DNA from: Aestuariibius violaceus
GTDB lineage: Bacteria > Pseudomonadota > Alphaproteobacteria > Rhodobacterales > Rhodobacteraceae
DNA length: 64,000 nucleotides
Reading direction: 5' to 3'
NCBI RefSeq assembly: GCF_040779325.2
Contig: NZ_JBFONT020000001.1
Location: 1,116,001 to 1,180,000, forward strand
Under the pieces are notes generated by a model. That model ran no database searches. It saw only the letters and a program-made list of their open reading frames with translations, and was not told the DNA's origin. This document shows positions 49,693 to 57,201 of the stretch, piece by piece. The first letter of the stretch is position 1; each line of letters begins with the position of its first letter. Made by a program: the position numbers and the translations under genes.

Positions 49693-50880
49693 TCACGACA
49701 GCGCCCCGGTGGACTTCCCCGCCCGCTCGAACGCGCCGAGCGCTCGGTCGAGTTCGTCGCGCGTCAGCGCAGCATTCATCTGCGTCCGGATCCGCGCCTG
49801 CCCGCGTGGCACGACAGGGAAGAAGAAGCCCGAGACATAGACCCCCTCCTCGAACAGCCGCGCCGCCATGTCCTGCGCCAGACGGGCCTCGCCCAGCATC
49901 ACCGGAATGATCGGATGCTCGCCGGGCAATAGGTCGAACCCGAGTCGCTCAAGCCCCGCGCGCCAGTAGCGCGCATTGTCGAACAGGCGCTCCCGCAGAT
50001 CGTCGCCCTCCTCGACCAGACGCAACGCCTCAAGCCCCGCAGCCACGACCGCAGGCGGCAGCGAATTGGAGAACAGATAGGGCCGTGCCCGCTGCCGCAA
50101 CAGGTCGATCACCGGCTGCGGTCCCGCGATATACCCCCCGATCGCGCCCCCCAGTGCTTTGCCGAGCGTCCCCGTCAGGATATCCACCTCCACCCCGAAA
50201 TGCGCCGGCGTGCCCGCCCCCTTCGGCCCCATGAAGCCTGTCGCATGGCAATCATCGACCATGACGAGTGCATCATGCGCCCGAGCAAGCGCCACGATCT
50301 CGGGCAGCTTCGCCAGATAGCCGTCCATGCTGAACACGCCGTCCGTCGCAATCATGACGAAGCGCGCCCCATCCGCCCGGGCCATCGTCAGCTGCCGCTC
50401 CAGATCCTCGATGTCGGAATTCGCATAGCGATACCGCTTCGCCTTGCAGAGCCGGATCCCGTCGATGATCGACGCATGGTTCAGCGCGTCCGAAACCACC
50501 GCGTCTTTCGGCCCCAAAAGCGGCTCGAAAAGCCCGCCATTGGCATCGAAACAGGCCGCAAAGAGGATCGCATCGTCCTTGTTGAGAAAGCGCGCGAGGC
50601 GGCCCTCCAGCTCCCGATGCAGGTCCTGCGTCCCGCAGATGAACCGGACAGAGGCCATGCCGAACCCCTTGTCGTCCATTGCGTCCTTGGCGGCCGCGAT
50701 CAGGGCAGGGTGGTCGGCAAGCCCAAGATAATTGTTCGCGCAGAGGTTCAGCACCTGCGCGTCGCCCACGGTGATCTCGCCCCCCTGGGGCGAGGTGATG
50801 AGCCGCTCGCGCTTCATCATGCCGTCGGCCTCGATCTCCTCGAGCGTCCGGGCGACATGGTCAAGAAAGGTATCTGACAT
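49693..50880 (-). CDS. kbl: 2-amino-3-ketobutyrate coenzyme A ligase
   Basis: 395 residues, PLP-dependent. Splits 2-amino-3-oxobutanoate with CoA to glycine and acetyl-CoA. Seen: NYLGLADHPALIAAAKDAMDDKGFGMASVRFICGTQDLHRELE, the Asp in MVDDCHATGFMGPKGAGTPAHF, the PLP Lys in LTGTLGKALGGAIGGYI. Start has GGAGATTTCG upstream. Upstream of tdh in the same operon; together they form the threonine-to-glycine route. Confidence 0.95.
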   Translation of the reverse strand: MSDTFLDHVARTLEEIEADGMMKRERLITSPQGGEITVGDAQVLNLCANNYLGLADHPALIAAAKDAMDDKGFGMASVRFICGTQDLHRELEGRLARFLNKDDAILFAACFDANGGLFEPLLGPKDAVVSDALNHASIIDGIRLCKAKRYRYANSDIEDLERQLTMARADGARFVMIATDGVFSMDGYLAKLPEIVALARAHDALVMVDDCHATGFMGPKGAGTPAHFGVEVDILTGTLGKALGGAIGGYIAGPQPVIDLLRQRARPYLFSNSLPPAVVAAGLEALRLVEEGDDLRERLFDNARYWRAGLERLGFDLLPGEHPIIPVMLGEARLAQDMAARLFEEGVYVSGFFFPVVPRGQARIRTQMNAALTRDELDRALGAFERAGKSTGALS

Positions 50881-50927
50881 CGAAATCTCCTCGGGTCCGA
50901 GCCTAGCTGGCCGACCGGCAGGGCGCC

Positions 50928-50969
50928 TTGACGGAAATCGTCAAAATTGGCGCCGTTGGCGACGGCGCC
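50928..50969. promoter_or_regulatory. Two adjacent perfect inverted repeats between kbl and rpsD
   Basis: TTGACG-GAAAT-CGTCAA (50928-50944) and GGCGCCGT-TGGCG-ACGGCGCC (50949-50969), only four bases apart. They lie 48-89 bases upstream of the kbl start and just ahead of the rpsD promoter. Either could be an operator for the threonine-degradation genes or a barrier hairpin. Confidence 0.5.
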
Positions 50970-50989
50970 GCGCGACCCGTCGGATGTGG

Positions 50990-51018
50990 TTGACAGGCCG
51001 CGCCTGTCCGCATAGATG
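50990..51018 (+). promoter_or_regulatory. Probable rpsD promoter
   Basis: TTGACA at 50990-50995, 17-base spacer, then TAGATG (51013-51018). The TTGACA half is consensus. It gives an untranslated leader of about 130 bases before rpsD. Confidence 0.6.
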
Positions 51019-51036
51019 GCGGCCTTCGTTGGTGTT

Positions 51037-51124
51037 GGCGGCCCCCGCAAGGGGAGGCCTGTCGCCCGGAAACGGGAAAGGACAACGCCCTTCATGAAAC
51101 CGCCCGAGAACGCCCGCAAGGGCG
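51037..51124 (+). ncRNA. Structured rpsD leader with three GNRA-loop hairpins
   Basis: CCCC-GCAA-GGGG (51043-51054), CCCG-GAAA-CGGG (51065-51076) and CGCCC-GCAA-GGGCG (51111-51124) are three short perfect stems each capped with a GNRA tetraloop. GGCG (51037-51040) can pair with CGCC (51063-51066), enclosing the first hairpin but competing with the second. S4 genes in other bacteria are autoregulated through leader structures, so this may be an S4-responsive element; that is inference. Confidence 0.55.
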
Positions 51125-51156
51125 GACGAGGGTCCCCTGAAGGAGATCAGCCGTGA
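51094..51156 (+). CDS. Candidate 20-codon leader peptide (uORF) ending on the rpsD start codon
   Basis: ATG at 51094 opens a 20-residue frame, MKPPENARKGGRGSPEGDQP, whose TGA (51154-51156) overlaps the rpsD GTG (51153-51155) as GTGA. AAAGGA lies at 51077-51082, eleven bases before the ATG. Its codons run through the third GNRA hairpin and the rpsD ribosome-binding site, so translation could open that hairpin and feed ribosomes to rpsD. No homologue is known to me. Confidence 0.4.
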   Translation: MKPPENARKGGRGSPEGDQP

Positions 51157-51773
51157 CCAAACGCACGTCTGCCAAGTACAAGATCGACCGCCGCATGGGC
51201 GAAAACATCTGGGGCCGTCCGAAAAGCCCCGTCAACCGCCGCGAATACGGCCCCGGCCAGCACGGTCAGCGCCGCAAGGGCAAGCTGTCCGATTTCGGTA
51301 TCCAGCTGCGCGCCAAGCAGAAGCTCAAGGGCTATTACGGCGACCTGACCGAAAAGCAGTTCCGCCGCATTTATGCCGAGGCTGAACGCGTTCGCGGCGA
51401 TACCGGTGAAAACCTCATCGGCCTGCTCGAGCGGCGCCTCGACGCCGTCGTCTACCGCGCCAAGTTCGTGCCCACGATATTCGCGGCCCGCCAGTTCGTG
51501 AACCACGGCCACGTCAAGGTGAACGGCCAGCGCGTCAACATCCCTTCCTACCGCGTGAAGGAAGGCGACGTGATCGAGGTCCGCGAGAAGTCAAAGCAGC
51601 TGGCCTCCGTGCTCGAAGCCGCCCAATTGCCCGAGCGGGACGTGCCGGACTACATCGAGGCGGACCATTCCAAGATGACCGCGACCTTCACCCGCATGCC
51701 GCAACTGGGCGACGTGCCCTACCCGGTGATGATGGAACCGAACCTCGTCGTCGAATTCTACGCCAAAAACTGA
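51153..51773 (+). CDS. rpsD: 30S ribosomal protein S4
   Basis: 206 residues, standard for S4 of alphaproteobacteria. It binds 16S rRNA early in small-subunit assembly. Seen: MTKRTSAKYKIDRRMGENIW, SPVNRREYGPGQHGQRRKGKLSDFGIQLRAKQKLKGYYG, then the S4 RNA-binding fold RRLDAVVYRAKFVPTIFAARQFVNHGHVKVNGQRVNIPSYRVKEGDVIEVREKSK. GTG start with AAGGAG (51140-51145) seven bases upstream. Intrinsic terminator just downstream. Confidence 0.97.
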   Translation: MTKRTSAKYKIDRRMGENIWGRPKSPVNRREYGPGQHGQRRKGKLSDFGIQLRAKQKLKGYYGDLTEKQFRRIYAEAERVRGDTGENLIGLLERRLDAVVYRAKFVPTIFAARQFVNHGHVKVNGQRVNIPSYRVKEGDVIEVREKSKQLASVLEAAQLPERDVPDYIEADHSKMTATFTRMPQLGDVPYPVMMEPNLVVEFYAKN

Positions 51774-51792
51774 TCTGGCGCTGAGCCAGTCC

Positions 51793-51822
51793 AAAAGCCG
51801 CCCTCGCCCGGGCGGCTTTTTT
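51793..51822 (+). terminator. Intrinsic terminator of rpsD
   Basis: AAAAGCCGCCC-TCGCCC-GGGCGGCTTTTTT, an eleven-pair stem followed by six T. Starts 20 bases after the rpsD stop. Confidence 0.92.
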
Positions 51823-51832
51823 GTCGGCGCGC

Positions 51833-51881
51833 AAAATCTTCCAGAAGATCTTGAAGCGTCAAATCCTTCTGGAAGGATTTG
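51833..51881. repeat. Two related palindromes between rpsD and hisC
   Basis: CAAATCCTTC-TG-GAAGGATTTG (51860-51881) is a perfect ten-pair palindrome. AAAATCTTC-CA-GAAGATCTT (51833-51852) is a near palindrome of the same family, differing by a few bases and centre CA versus TG. Both lie at the point where GC skew changes sign. Confidence 0.6.
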
Positions 51882-52014
51882 CATCTCGAGGATTCTCTAG
51901 AAAACCCTTCTTGCGGCAACAGATTGCGTGGACGGCCACCCCTCCCATCGACCTACTGGCCAGAACCGATCCGTCCAGCTAGAACAACGCGGCTGCTATC
52001 CTGGACCAGACCCG

Positions 52015-53103
52015 ATGACACAGATCCTTAGACCGCAACCTGGTATCCTCGATATCGAGCTCTATGAGGGCGGAGCAAGCCGCCTTCCCGGTCAATCAAA
52101 CGTTCTGAAGCTGTCGTCGAACGAGAATCTCTTTGGTCCGTCAGAAGCTGCGGTCGAGGCTTTCCGGCGCGCCGCAACAGAGCTGCACCGCTATCCGTCC
52201 TCCGACCATCTGGACCTGCGGGAAGCCATTGGCGACGTGCATGGTGTCGATCCGGCCCGTATCATCTGTGGCGCCGGCTCGGGCGAGATCATTGACTTTC
52301 TCTGCCAGGCCTATGCAGGTCCCGGGGACGAGGTGATCCACACTGAACACGGTTTCTCGATGTATCGGATCTGGACGCTGGCAGCTGGCGCGACGCCGGT
52401 TTCCGTGGCGGAATGCGACAGAGTAACGGATGTCGATGCGATTCTGAATGCGGTGACGGACAACACCCGCCTCGTCTTCATAGCGAACCCGAACAACCCA
52501 ACCGGAACGATGATCGGCACTGACGCACTCGCTCGTCTAGCGGATGGCCTACCGGGCCACTGTCTTTTGGTGCTCGATGGTGCCTATGCGGAGTATGTCG
52601 AAGGCTACGATGCGGGCCTCGCGCTGATCGAGGCGCGGCCAAATGTCGTGATGACCCGGACGTTTTCGAAGATCTACGGGCTTGGCGGGCTGCGCATCGG
52701 GTGGGGTTATGGCCCGCAAGAGGTGATCGATGTACTTCGGCGGATCCGCGGACCGTTCAATCTTTCCAGCGCGGCTTTGATGGCGGCGGAAGCGGCGGTT
52801 CGCGACATTGCTCATACGGAAAGATGCAGAGAGGTCAACAGCCGCTGGCGGCATTGGCTGGCTGAGGCTTTGGCGAGCCATGGGGTGCCCTCCGACACCT
52901 CCATGGCGAACTACGTCCTAGCCCGTTTTGCCGACAGGGCCGAGGCGGAAGCCTGTGACGCGTTTCTTAAGGAAAACGGGATCATCGTGCGAGGGGTGGC
53001 GGGCTATAACCTGCCAAACTGCCTTCGAATTACCGTCGGCGACGAAGCGGCTTGCCGGCGTGTCGCCCATACGATCGGACAGTTCAAGGCTGCCCAGCAG
53101 TGA
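52015..53103 (+). CDS. hisC: Histidinol-phosphate aminotransferase
   Basis: 362 residues, PLP class I/II. Converts imidazole-acetol phosphate to histidinol phosphate; many also serve aromatic amino acids. Motifs: KLSSNENLFGPS, ICGAGSGEIIDFLCQAYAGPGDEVIHTEHGFSMYRIW, FIANPNNPTGT, the PLP Lys in TRTFSKIYGLGGLRIGWGYG, and NCLRITVGDE near the end. Start at 52015 chosen from the family N-terminus. Codon use is less GC-ended than in its neighbours. GTGA overlap with the next gene couples the two, suggesting an aromatic-amino-acid role. Confidence 0.93.
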   Translation: MTQILRPQPGILDIELYEGGASRLPGQSNVLKLSSNENLFGPSEAAVEAFRRAATELHRYPSSDHLDLREAIGDVHGVDPARIICGAGSGEIIDFLCQAYAGPGDEVIHTEHGFSMYRIWTLAAGATPVSVAECDRVTDVDAILNAVTDNTRLVFIANPNNPTGTMIGTDALARLADGLPGHCLLVLDGAYAEYVEGYDAGLALIEARPNVVMTRTFSKIYGLGGLRIGWGYGPQEVIDVLRRIRGPFNLSSAALMAAEAAVRDIAHTERCREVNSRWRHWLAEALASHGVPSDTSMANYVLARFADRAEAEACDAFLKENGIIVRGVAGYNLPNCLRITVGDEAACRRVAHTIGQFKAAQQ

Positions 53104-54011
53104 GCGTCATCTACCGCAAGGTCGCCCTGATCGGGCTGGGTCTGATCGCGTCTTCGATGGCCCATGCGATCCGCCGTGCGGGCGCCGCCGGGACGGTCGT
53201 GGGCACCGCGCGGTCTGCCGAGACCCGGGCGATCGCCAAGGAAATGGGCCTGGTCGACGAGGTTGCGGAGAGCGCGGCCGATGCCGTGGCGGATGCGGAT
53301 CTTGTGGTGCTTTGCGTTCCGGTCGGCGCGATGGGTGCGGTGACCGAAGAGATCGCGCCGATGCTCAAGCCCGGTGCGGTCGTGTCGGATGTCGGTTCGG
53401 TCAAGCGGGCGGTGATCGCGGATGTCGGGCCGCGGCTGCCCGAGGGCGTGCATTTCGTTCCGGCCCATCCGCTTGCCGGAACGGAGCAGTCCGGGCCGCA
53501 ATCGGGCTTTGCAGAGCTTTTCGACAACCGCTGGACGATCCTCGTCCCGCCTGAGGGCGCGGATCGGGGGGAGGTCGACCGGCTGGCGCGGTTCTGGCAG
53601 GCGCTTGGCGCCTATACGGATGAGATGGATGCCGATCACCACGATCTGGTGCTTGCCGTGACATCGCACGCGCCGCATCTGATCGCCTATACGATGGTCG
53701 GCGTGGCCGATGATCTGCGGCGGGTTACGGATAGCGAGGTGGTGAAATACTCCGCTGCCGGGTTTCGGGACTTCACGCGGATCGCCGCATCGGATCCGAC
53801 GATGTGGCGGGATGTGTTCCTGACCAATCGCGACGCGACGCTGGAGATCCTTGGTCGGTTCACGGAAGAGCTGTTCGCGCTTCAGCGGGCGATCCGGACG
53901 GGCGACGGGGACCATCTGCATGCCTACTTCACCCGGACGCGGGCGATCCGCCGGGGGATCGTTGAGGCGGGGCAGGATACCGATGCGCCGAATTTCGGGC
54001 GGAGACCATGA
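53100..54011 (+). CDS. tyrC: Prephenate/arogenate dehydrogenase
   Basis: 303 residues. NAD(P)-dependent oxidative decarboxylation to 4-hydroxyphenylpyruvate or tyrosine. N-terminal VALIGLGLIASSMAHAIRRAG dinucleotide fold, VLCVPVGAMGAV, HFVPAHPLAGTEQSGP (catalytic His) and the C-terminal helical domain HHDLVLAVTSHAPHLIAYTMV. Arogenate versus prephenate preference is not decided, so the tyrC symbol is tentative. GTG start overlaps the hisC stop (GTGA). Confidence 0.9.
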   Translation: MSVIYRKVALIGLGLIASSMAHAIRRAGAAGTVVGTARSAETRAIAKEMGLVDEVAESAADAVADADLVVLCVPVGAMGAVTEEIAPMLKPGAVVSDVGSVKRAVIADVGPRLPEGVHFVPAHPLAGTEQSGPQSGFAELFDNRWTILVPPEGADRGEVDRLARFWQALGAYTDEMDADHHDLVLAVTSHAPHLIAYTMVGVADDLRRVTDSEVVKYSAAGFRDFTRIAASDPTMWRDVFLTNRDATLEILGRFTEELFALQRAIRTGDGDHLHAYFTRTRAIRRGIVEAGQDTDAPNFGRRP

Positions 54012-55120
54012 AGGTCGGGAGCCTGGCATTGATGCTGATCGCGGTCGGTTTGGCCGGGCAGGCCGATCCGCTGCGTCCAAGCGCGCGCCCGTCCGGGCCT
54101 GCTAAGGTGGTGGAACTGGCCGCTTCGGCGCGGCCTGTGGCGCGGGACGCGCCGGTCGAGGCACTGGCTGTGGGTGGCGGCGGATCGGAGACTGCGCTGG
54201 GCAGGATTGCCGCGCCGGTTGTCGCCGGAGAGGCGGATCTGTCCGCGCCGGCGGATCTTACCCCCGCAATTCTGTCATTCGCGGTGGAGGCGGGCAGCGG
54301 GCTTGACCCTGTCGCGCAGGTGGCGCTGAGCTTTCCGCAAGGGCTGGCGCCCTCCGTGCGGCCGCAGAGGCGCGGTTTGCCAGCGGCGCTGCCGGTTCCC
54401 GCAGCGCCCGAGACGGCTGGCCCGGCAGCGGCGCGCCCGGAAGCGCGGCCGAGCGAGCGGTTCGCCCAGATCGCCTTCGAGCGGTCGGTGATCCTTTATT
54501 CCGCGACAGAGGAAGCCGTGCGGGTCTCGCTGCGGCCCGCGCAACGGTCCGAGGCGATCCTTGCCATGGGGCAGCGTGTGCAGAGAGAGCGGCGGGCAGG
54601 CGCGGTATGCGGGAACCTGCTGATCCAGGGGGAGGTCATTCCGCCGGTGCCGGGGCGGATTCCGGGCTGCGGTGTGGCCAATCCGGTGCGCATCCGATCG
54701 GTCGATGGCGTTCCGCTGACCCAGCAGGCGACGATGGATTGCGTAACGGCGGATGCGTTTTACCGCTGGGTCTCGCAGGGGGTGAAGCCTGCGATCGGAT
54801 CGACCGGTGGCGGGCTCGCGCGGCTGCGGGTGGCTGCGCATTACTCGTGCCGGACGCGGAACAATCAGCCGGGTGGGCGGATTTCCGAGCATGGCAAGGG
54901 GCGCGCGATCGATATCTCTGGTTTCATTCTGCGGGACGGGACGGAGATTACACTGCTGACCGGTTGGCGGAGCGCGGCGCATGGCCAGCAGCTGCGCCAG
55001 ATGCACAGCGCGGCCTGTGGGATCTTCGGCACGGTCCTTGGGCCGGATTCGGACCGGTTCCACCAGGATCACTTCCACTTCGATACGGCGCGGTATCGCA
55101 GCGGGTCGTTCTGCCGCTAG
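54008..55120 (+). CDS. Extensin-like C-terminal domain protein
   Basis: 370 residues. Signal peptide MKVGSLALMLIAVGLAGQA, then about 130 residues of Ala/Pro-rich low-complexity sequence, then an extensin-like C domain (PF06904 type) from about residue 195: CGNLLIQGEVIPPVPGRIPGCGVANPVRI, DCVTADAFYRWVSQGVKPAIG, YSCRTRNNQPGGRISEHGKGRAIDISGFIL, HQDHFHFDTARYR. The SEHGKGRAIDI and HxDHFHFD motifs are metallopeptidase-like (His, Asp, His). Likely periplasmic, cell-wall-linked. Overlaps the dehydrogenase stop by four bases. Confidence 0.88.
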   Translation: MKVGSLALMLIAVGLAGQADPLRPSARPSGPAKVVELAASARPVARDAPVEALAVGGGGSETALGRIAAPVVAGEADLSAPADLTPAILSFAVEAGSGLDPVAQVALSFPQGLAPSVRPQRRGLPAALPVPAAPETAGPAAARPEARPSERFAQIAFERSVILYSATEEAVRVSLRPAQRSEAILAMGQRVQRERRAGAVCGNLLIQGEVIPPVPGRIPGCGVANPVRIRSVDGVPLTQQATMDCVTADAFYRWVSQGVKPAIGSTGGGLARLRVAAHYSCRTRNNQPGGRISEHGKGRAIDISGFILRDGTEITLLTGWRSAAHGQQLRQMHSAACGIFGTVLGPDSDRFHQDHFHFDTARYRSGSFCR

Positions 55121-55123
55121 CGG

Positions 55124-56113
55124 TCAGCCGTCGACCGATGCGATCTCACCGAGCGGGCGGCGGGCCCTTTCCGCAGGTATGCCGTCTGGCGGGCCGACGC
55201 GCAGGGCGGCGATCAGGCGGTGGTCCTCGAAACCGAATTCCTTGAGAAACCCTTCCTGCGCCTCCGGATCGTCCACGAGGACGGAGAGAGGCCAGGTGGC
55301 GAAGCCGAGCGCGGCGAGGTCGAGGAGTCGCCGGTAATAGGGGCGTCCAGCGTCGAGGGCGGACGTCCCGGCGGGCACGGCGAGGAAGACGAGGGCGGTG
55401 GCGGAGAGGGTCTTGTCCGCTTCCGCGGTCAGGGGCCGGGCCATGCCGATCCTGTCGAAAAGGGTGAAGAGCGCCCGGCCGAAGAAAAGCGGCATCAGCC
55501 GGGCCTGCCAGGCCGGGAGCGACAAGGCGGCGGCGTTGAGCCCGTCCCGCGCCCAGCGGGGGTGGGCGGGGCTGAGGCGGCTCCAATCCAGAAGCTCTTC
55601 CCGGAAGCCATCGTTGCGGAGAATGCTGTGGGCAAGGGCGTCGCCGTATTTCGCGATCTCTCGCAGGCGGGTCTTTTCGGTGACGATGGCGACGTCGTTT
55701 TGGTTGGCCGCCCAGTTCGTGATGGCCTGCTTGCGATCCTCCGCGGGAGCAAAGCCGCCGCGATAGGTTGTGCGGGCCTTGACGTGGTCGGCCAGCGGAT
55801 CGGGACCGGCGTCGGTTTCGGTGATAAAGAGCGTGGCGATATCGGCGCCGATCGTGCCGTCGAGCGCGGTGACCGACGCGGTACGCCCGTGGCGGGACAG
55901 CGCGATCAGGAAGCCTTCGAGCGCGGTGCCGCAGCTGAGAAGGAGGTCGTGGCCCGACGGGTCGGCGACGGGCAGGGCGGCGTCCTTGCGGCAATGAAGG
56001 GTGACGGTGCCGTCGGGTCGCAGCGTCCAGTGGGCGGGTTGGGTGTTGTGAATGCTGGGCGCAAGCCCGGCCTCTGCCGCGCAGGAGAGGAAGGTCTGAC
56101 GGTCGAGCGTCAC
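55124..56113 (-). CDS. Nitroreductase-fold (Acg-like) oxidoreductase, last gene of the E1-like operon
   Basis: 329 residues. Begins TLDRQTFLSCAAEAGLAPSIHNTQPAHW, the Acg/nitroreductase flavin-binding front (PSxHNxQPW), and continues with HDLLLSCGTALEGFLIALSRHGR and a C-terminal LVFLAVPAGTSALDAGRPYYRRLLDLAALGFATWPLSVLVDDPEA, a second half of the fold. Probably binds FMN and acts as an oxidoreductase on the product of this operon. GTG start overlaps the stop of the acetyltransferase-like gene (GTGA). Last of five overlapping genes. Confidence 0.75.
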   Translation of the reverse strand: MTLDRQTFLSCAAEAGLAPSIHNTQPAHWTLRPDGTVTLHCRKDAALPVADPSGHDLLLSCGTALEGFLIALSRHGRTASVTALDGTIGADIATLFITETDAGPDPLADHVKARTTYRGGFAPAEDRKQAITNWAANQNDVAIVTEKTRLREIAKYGDALAHSILRNDGFREELLDWSRLSPAHPRWARDGLNAAALSLPAWQARLMPLFFGRALFTLFDRIGMARPLTAEADKTLSATALVFLAVPAGTSALDAGRPYYRRLLDLAALGFATWPLSVLVDDPEAQEGFLKEFGFEDHRLIAALRVGPPDGIPAERARRPLGEIASVDG

Positions 56114-57201
56114 AGAGATTTTCGGAAAAGGTGGAGCGATTGCAGTGTTCGCGCGCCGAGTTTTTCCTTCTGACGGAGGCTTGCGATGTTTTCTTCCGAG
56201 ATCCAGGTGCCACCCGCCTGCCGATATCCCGCCTTGAGTGCCGCGCGGAGGACGTGGTCGAGCATGATGAGCGTCAGCCCGCGACCGCGCCACGCGGGCA
56301 GGACGCCGTAATAGACGACGACCATGCGGCGGTTGGTGAGCCTGTGGTGCATGTAGTGGATGGGTGTGGAGAGAGACAGTTGCGAGCCGATCCGTTTCAG
56401 CAGCGGGTTCAGATCGGGGATCGCGATCAGCGCGCCGACAGGTTTGCCTTCGGAGTGGACCACGGCGGAGAGGCGCATATCCATGACCCATTTCAGGTCC
56501 TTCGCCTGAAAGTCGTACTCCGCCTTGCTGACCGGGACAAACATCGGGTTGTCGGAAAAGCTTTCGTTCAGGACCTGGCGCGCATCGTCCAGCCGGGCGG
56601 CGAGGGTCCGGCGGGTGATCGGGGCGAAGGTAAGGTCGGTGGGTAGGGTGCGGGCGGGGCCGGCGCGTCTGTCCCAGTCGGCGAGGTCGATGTCGTAGGT
56701 CGACATAGGGAAAAACGGTTTGAAGCCGTTGGCTTCCAGAAGGCGCGGAAGGTGGGGTGGGCCGGCCATGCAATCGGAATAGGCCGGGTGGTCGAAACCG
56801 CCGGTCTGGACGCCGATCATCTGCATGGCGGTGAGGTTGAAGTTGCCGACAAGGGTATCGAAACCGCGGGCCTTGGCCCACTCTTCGGCCGCGGTCAGCA
56901 GGGCGCGGGCGGCCTCGGCATCGTCGGCGCAGTCGAAATAGCCGAAATAGGCGGTGTTGAGCCCGTGGGCGTCGTTCGAGGCACGGTGGACATGGGCGGT
57001 GATGCGCCCGATGGGCTTGTCATCGCGATGGGCGGTGAAGATCGCGATATCGTCCGCGCCGTCGAAGAGCGGGTTCTCAGCGGGTGAAACGAAACGTTTG
57101 AGGTCGGCCTTGAGCGGCGAGACGTAGGACTGACCCTCATAGGCCTCGAACGGAGCCTGGAAGAACGCCTCGAAATCGCCGGTTCGTATCTCGATGCTCA
57201 T
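56110..57201 (-). CDS. GNAT-like acyltransferase (YghO-type), operon gene 4
   Basis: 363 residues. N-terminus FFQAPFEAYEGQSYVSPLKADLKRFVSPAENPLFDGADDIAIFTAHRDDKPIGRITAHVHR, then AEEWAKARGFDTLVGNFNLTAMQMIGVQTGGFDHPAYSDCMAGPPHLPRLLEANGFKP, and a second acetyl-CoA-type motif VVVYYGVLPAWRGRGLTLIMLDHVLRAALKAGYRQAGGTWI. This resembles YghO-like GNAT proteins of unknown substrate. Overlaps the upstream membrane-protein gene and the downstream nitroreductase-like gene by four bases each. Confidence 0.75.
   Translation of the reverse strand: MSIEIRTGDFEAFFQAPFEAYEGQSYVSPLKADLKRFVSPAENPLFDGADDIAIFTAHRDDKPIGRITAHVHRASNDAHGLNTAYFGYFDCADDAEAARALLTAAEEWAKARGFDTLVGNFNLTAMQMIGVQTGGFDHPAYSDCMAGPPHLPRLLEANGFKPFFPMSTYDIDLADWDRRAGPARTLPTDLTFAPITRRTLAARLDDARQVLNESFSDNPMFVPVSKAEYDFQAKDLKWVMDMRLSAVVHSEGKPVGALIAIPDLNPLLKRIGSQLSLSTPIHYMHHRLTNRRMVVVYYGVLPAWRGRGLTLIMLDHVLRAALKAGYRQAGGTWISEENIASLRQKEKLGARTLQSLHLFRKSL

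Larger units (their letters stand above)
51774..52620. other. GC-skew reversal zone
   Basis: To the left, the plus strand has more C than G in genes of either orientation (for example 17 G and 25 C in 12301-12360, 18 G and 23 C in 14701-14760). To the right it has more G than C, again in both gene orientations (26 G and 16 C in 54601-54660, 30 G and 14 C in 56641-56700). Within rpsD and the first half of hisC the two are about equal. The sign change, C-rich to G-rich, is that expected at a replication origin or at one end of an inversion. Confidence 0.6.

Noticed and set aside
51774..52014. dif site or DnaA-box cluster at the skew change
   Set aside because: No match to a XerCD-type half-site pair or TTATCCACA boxes was seen.
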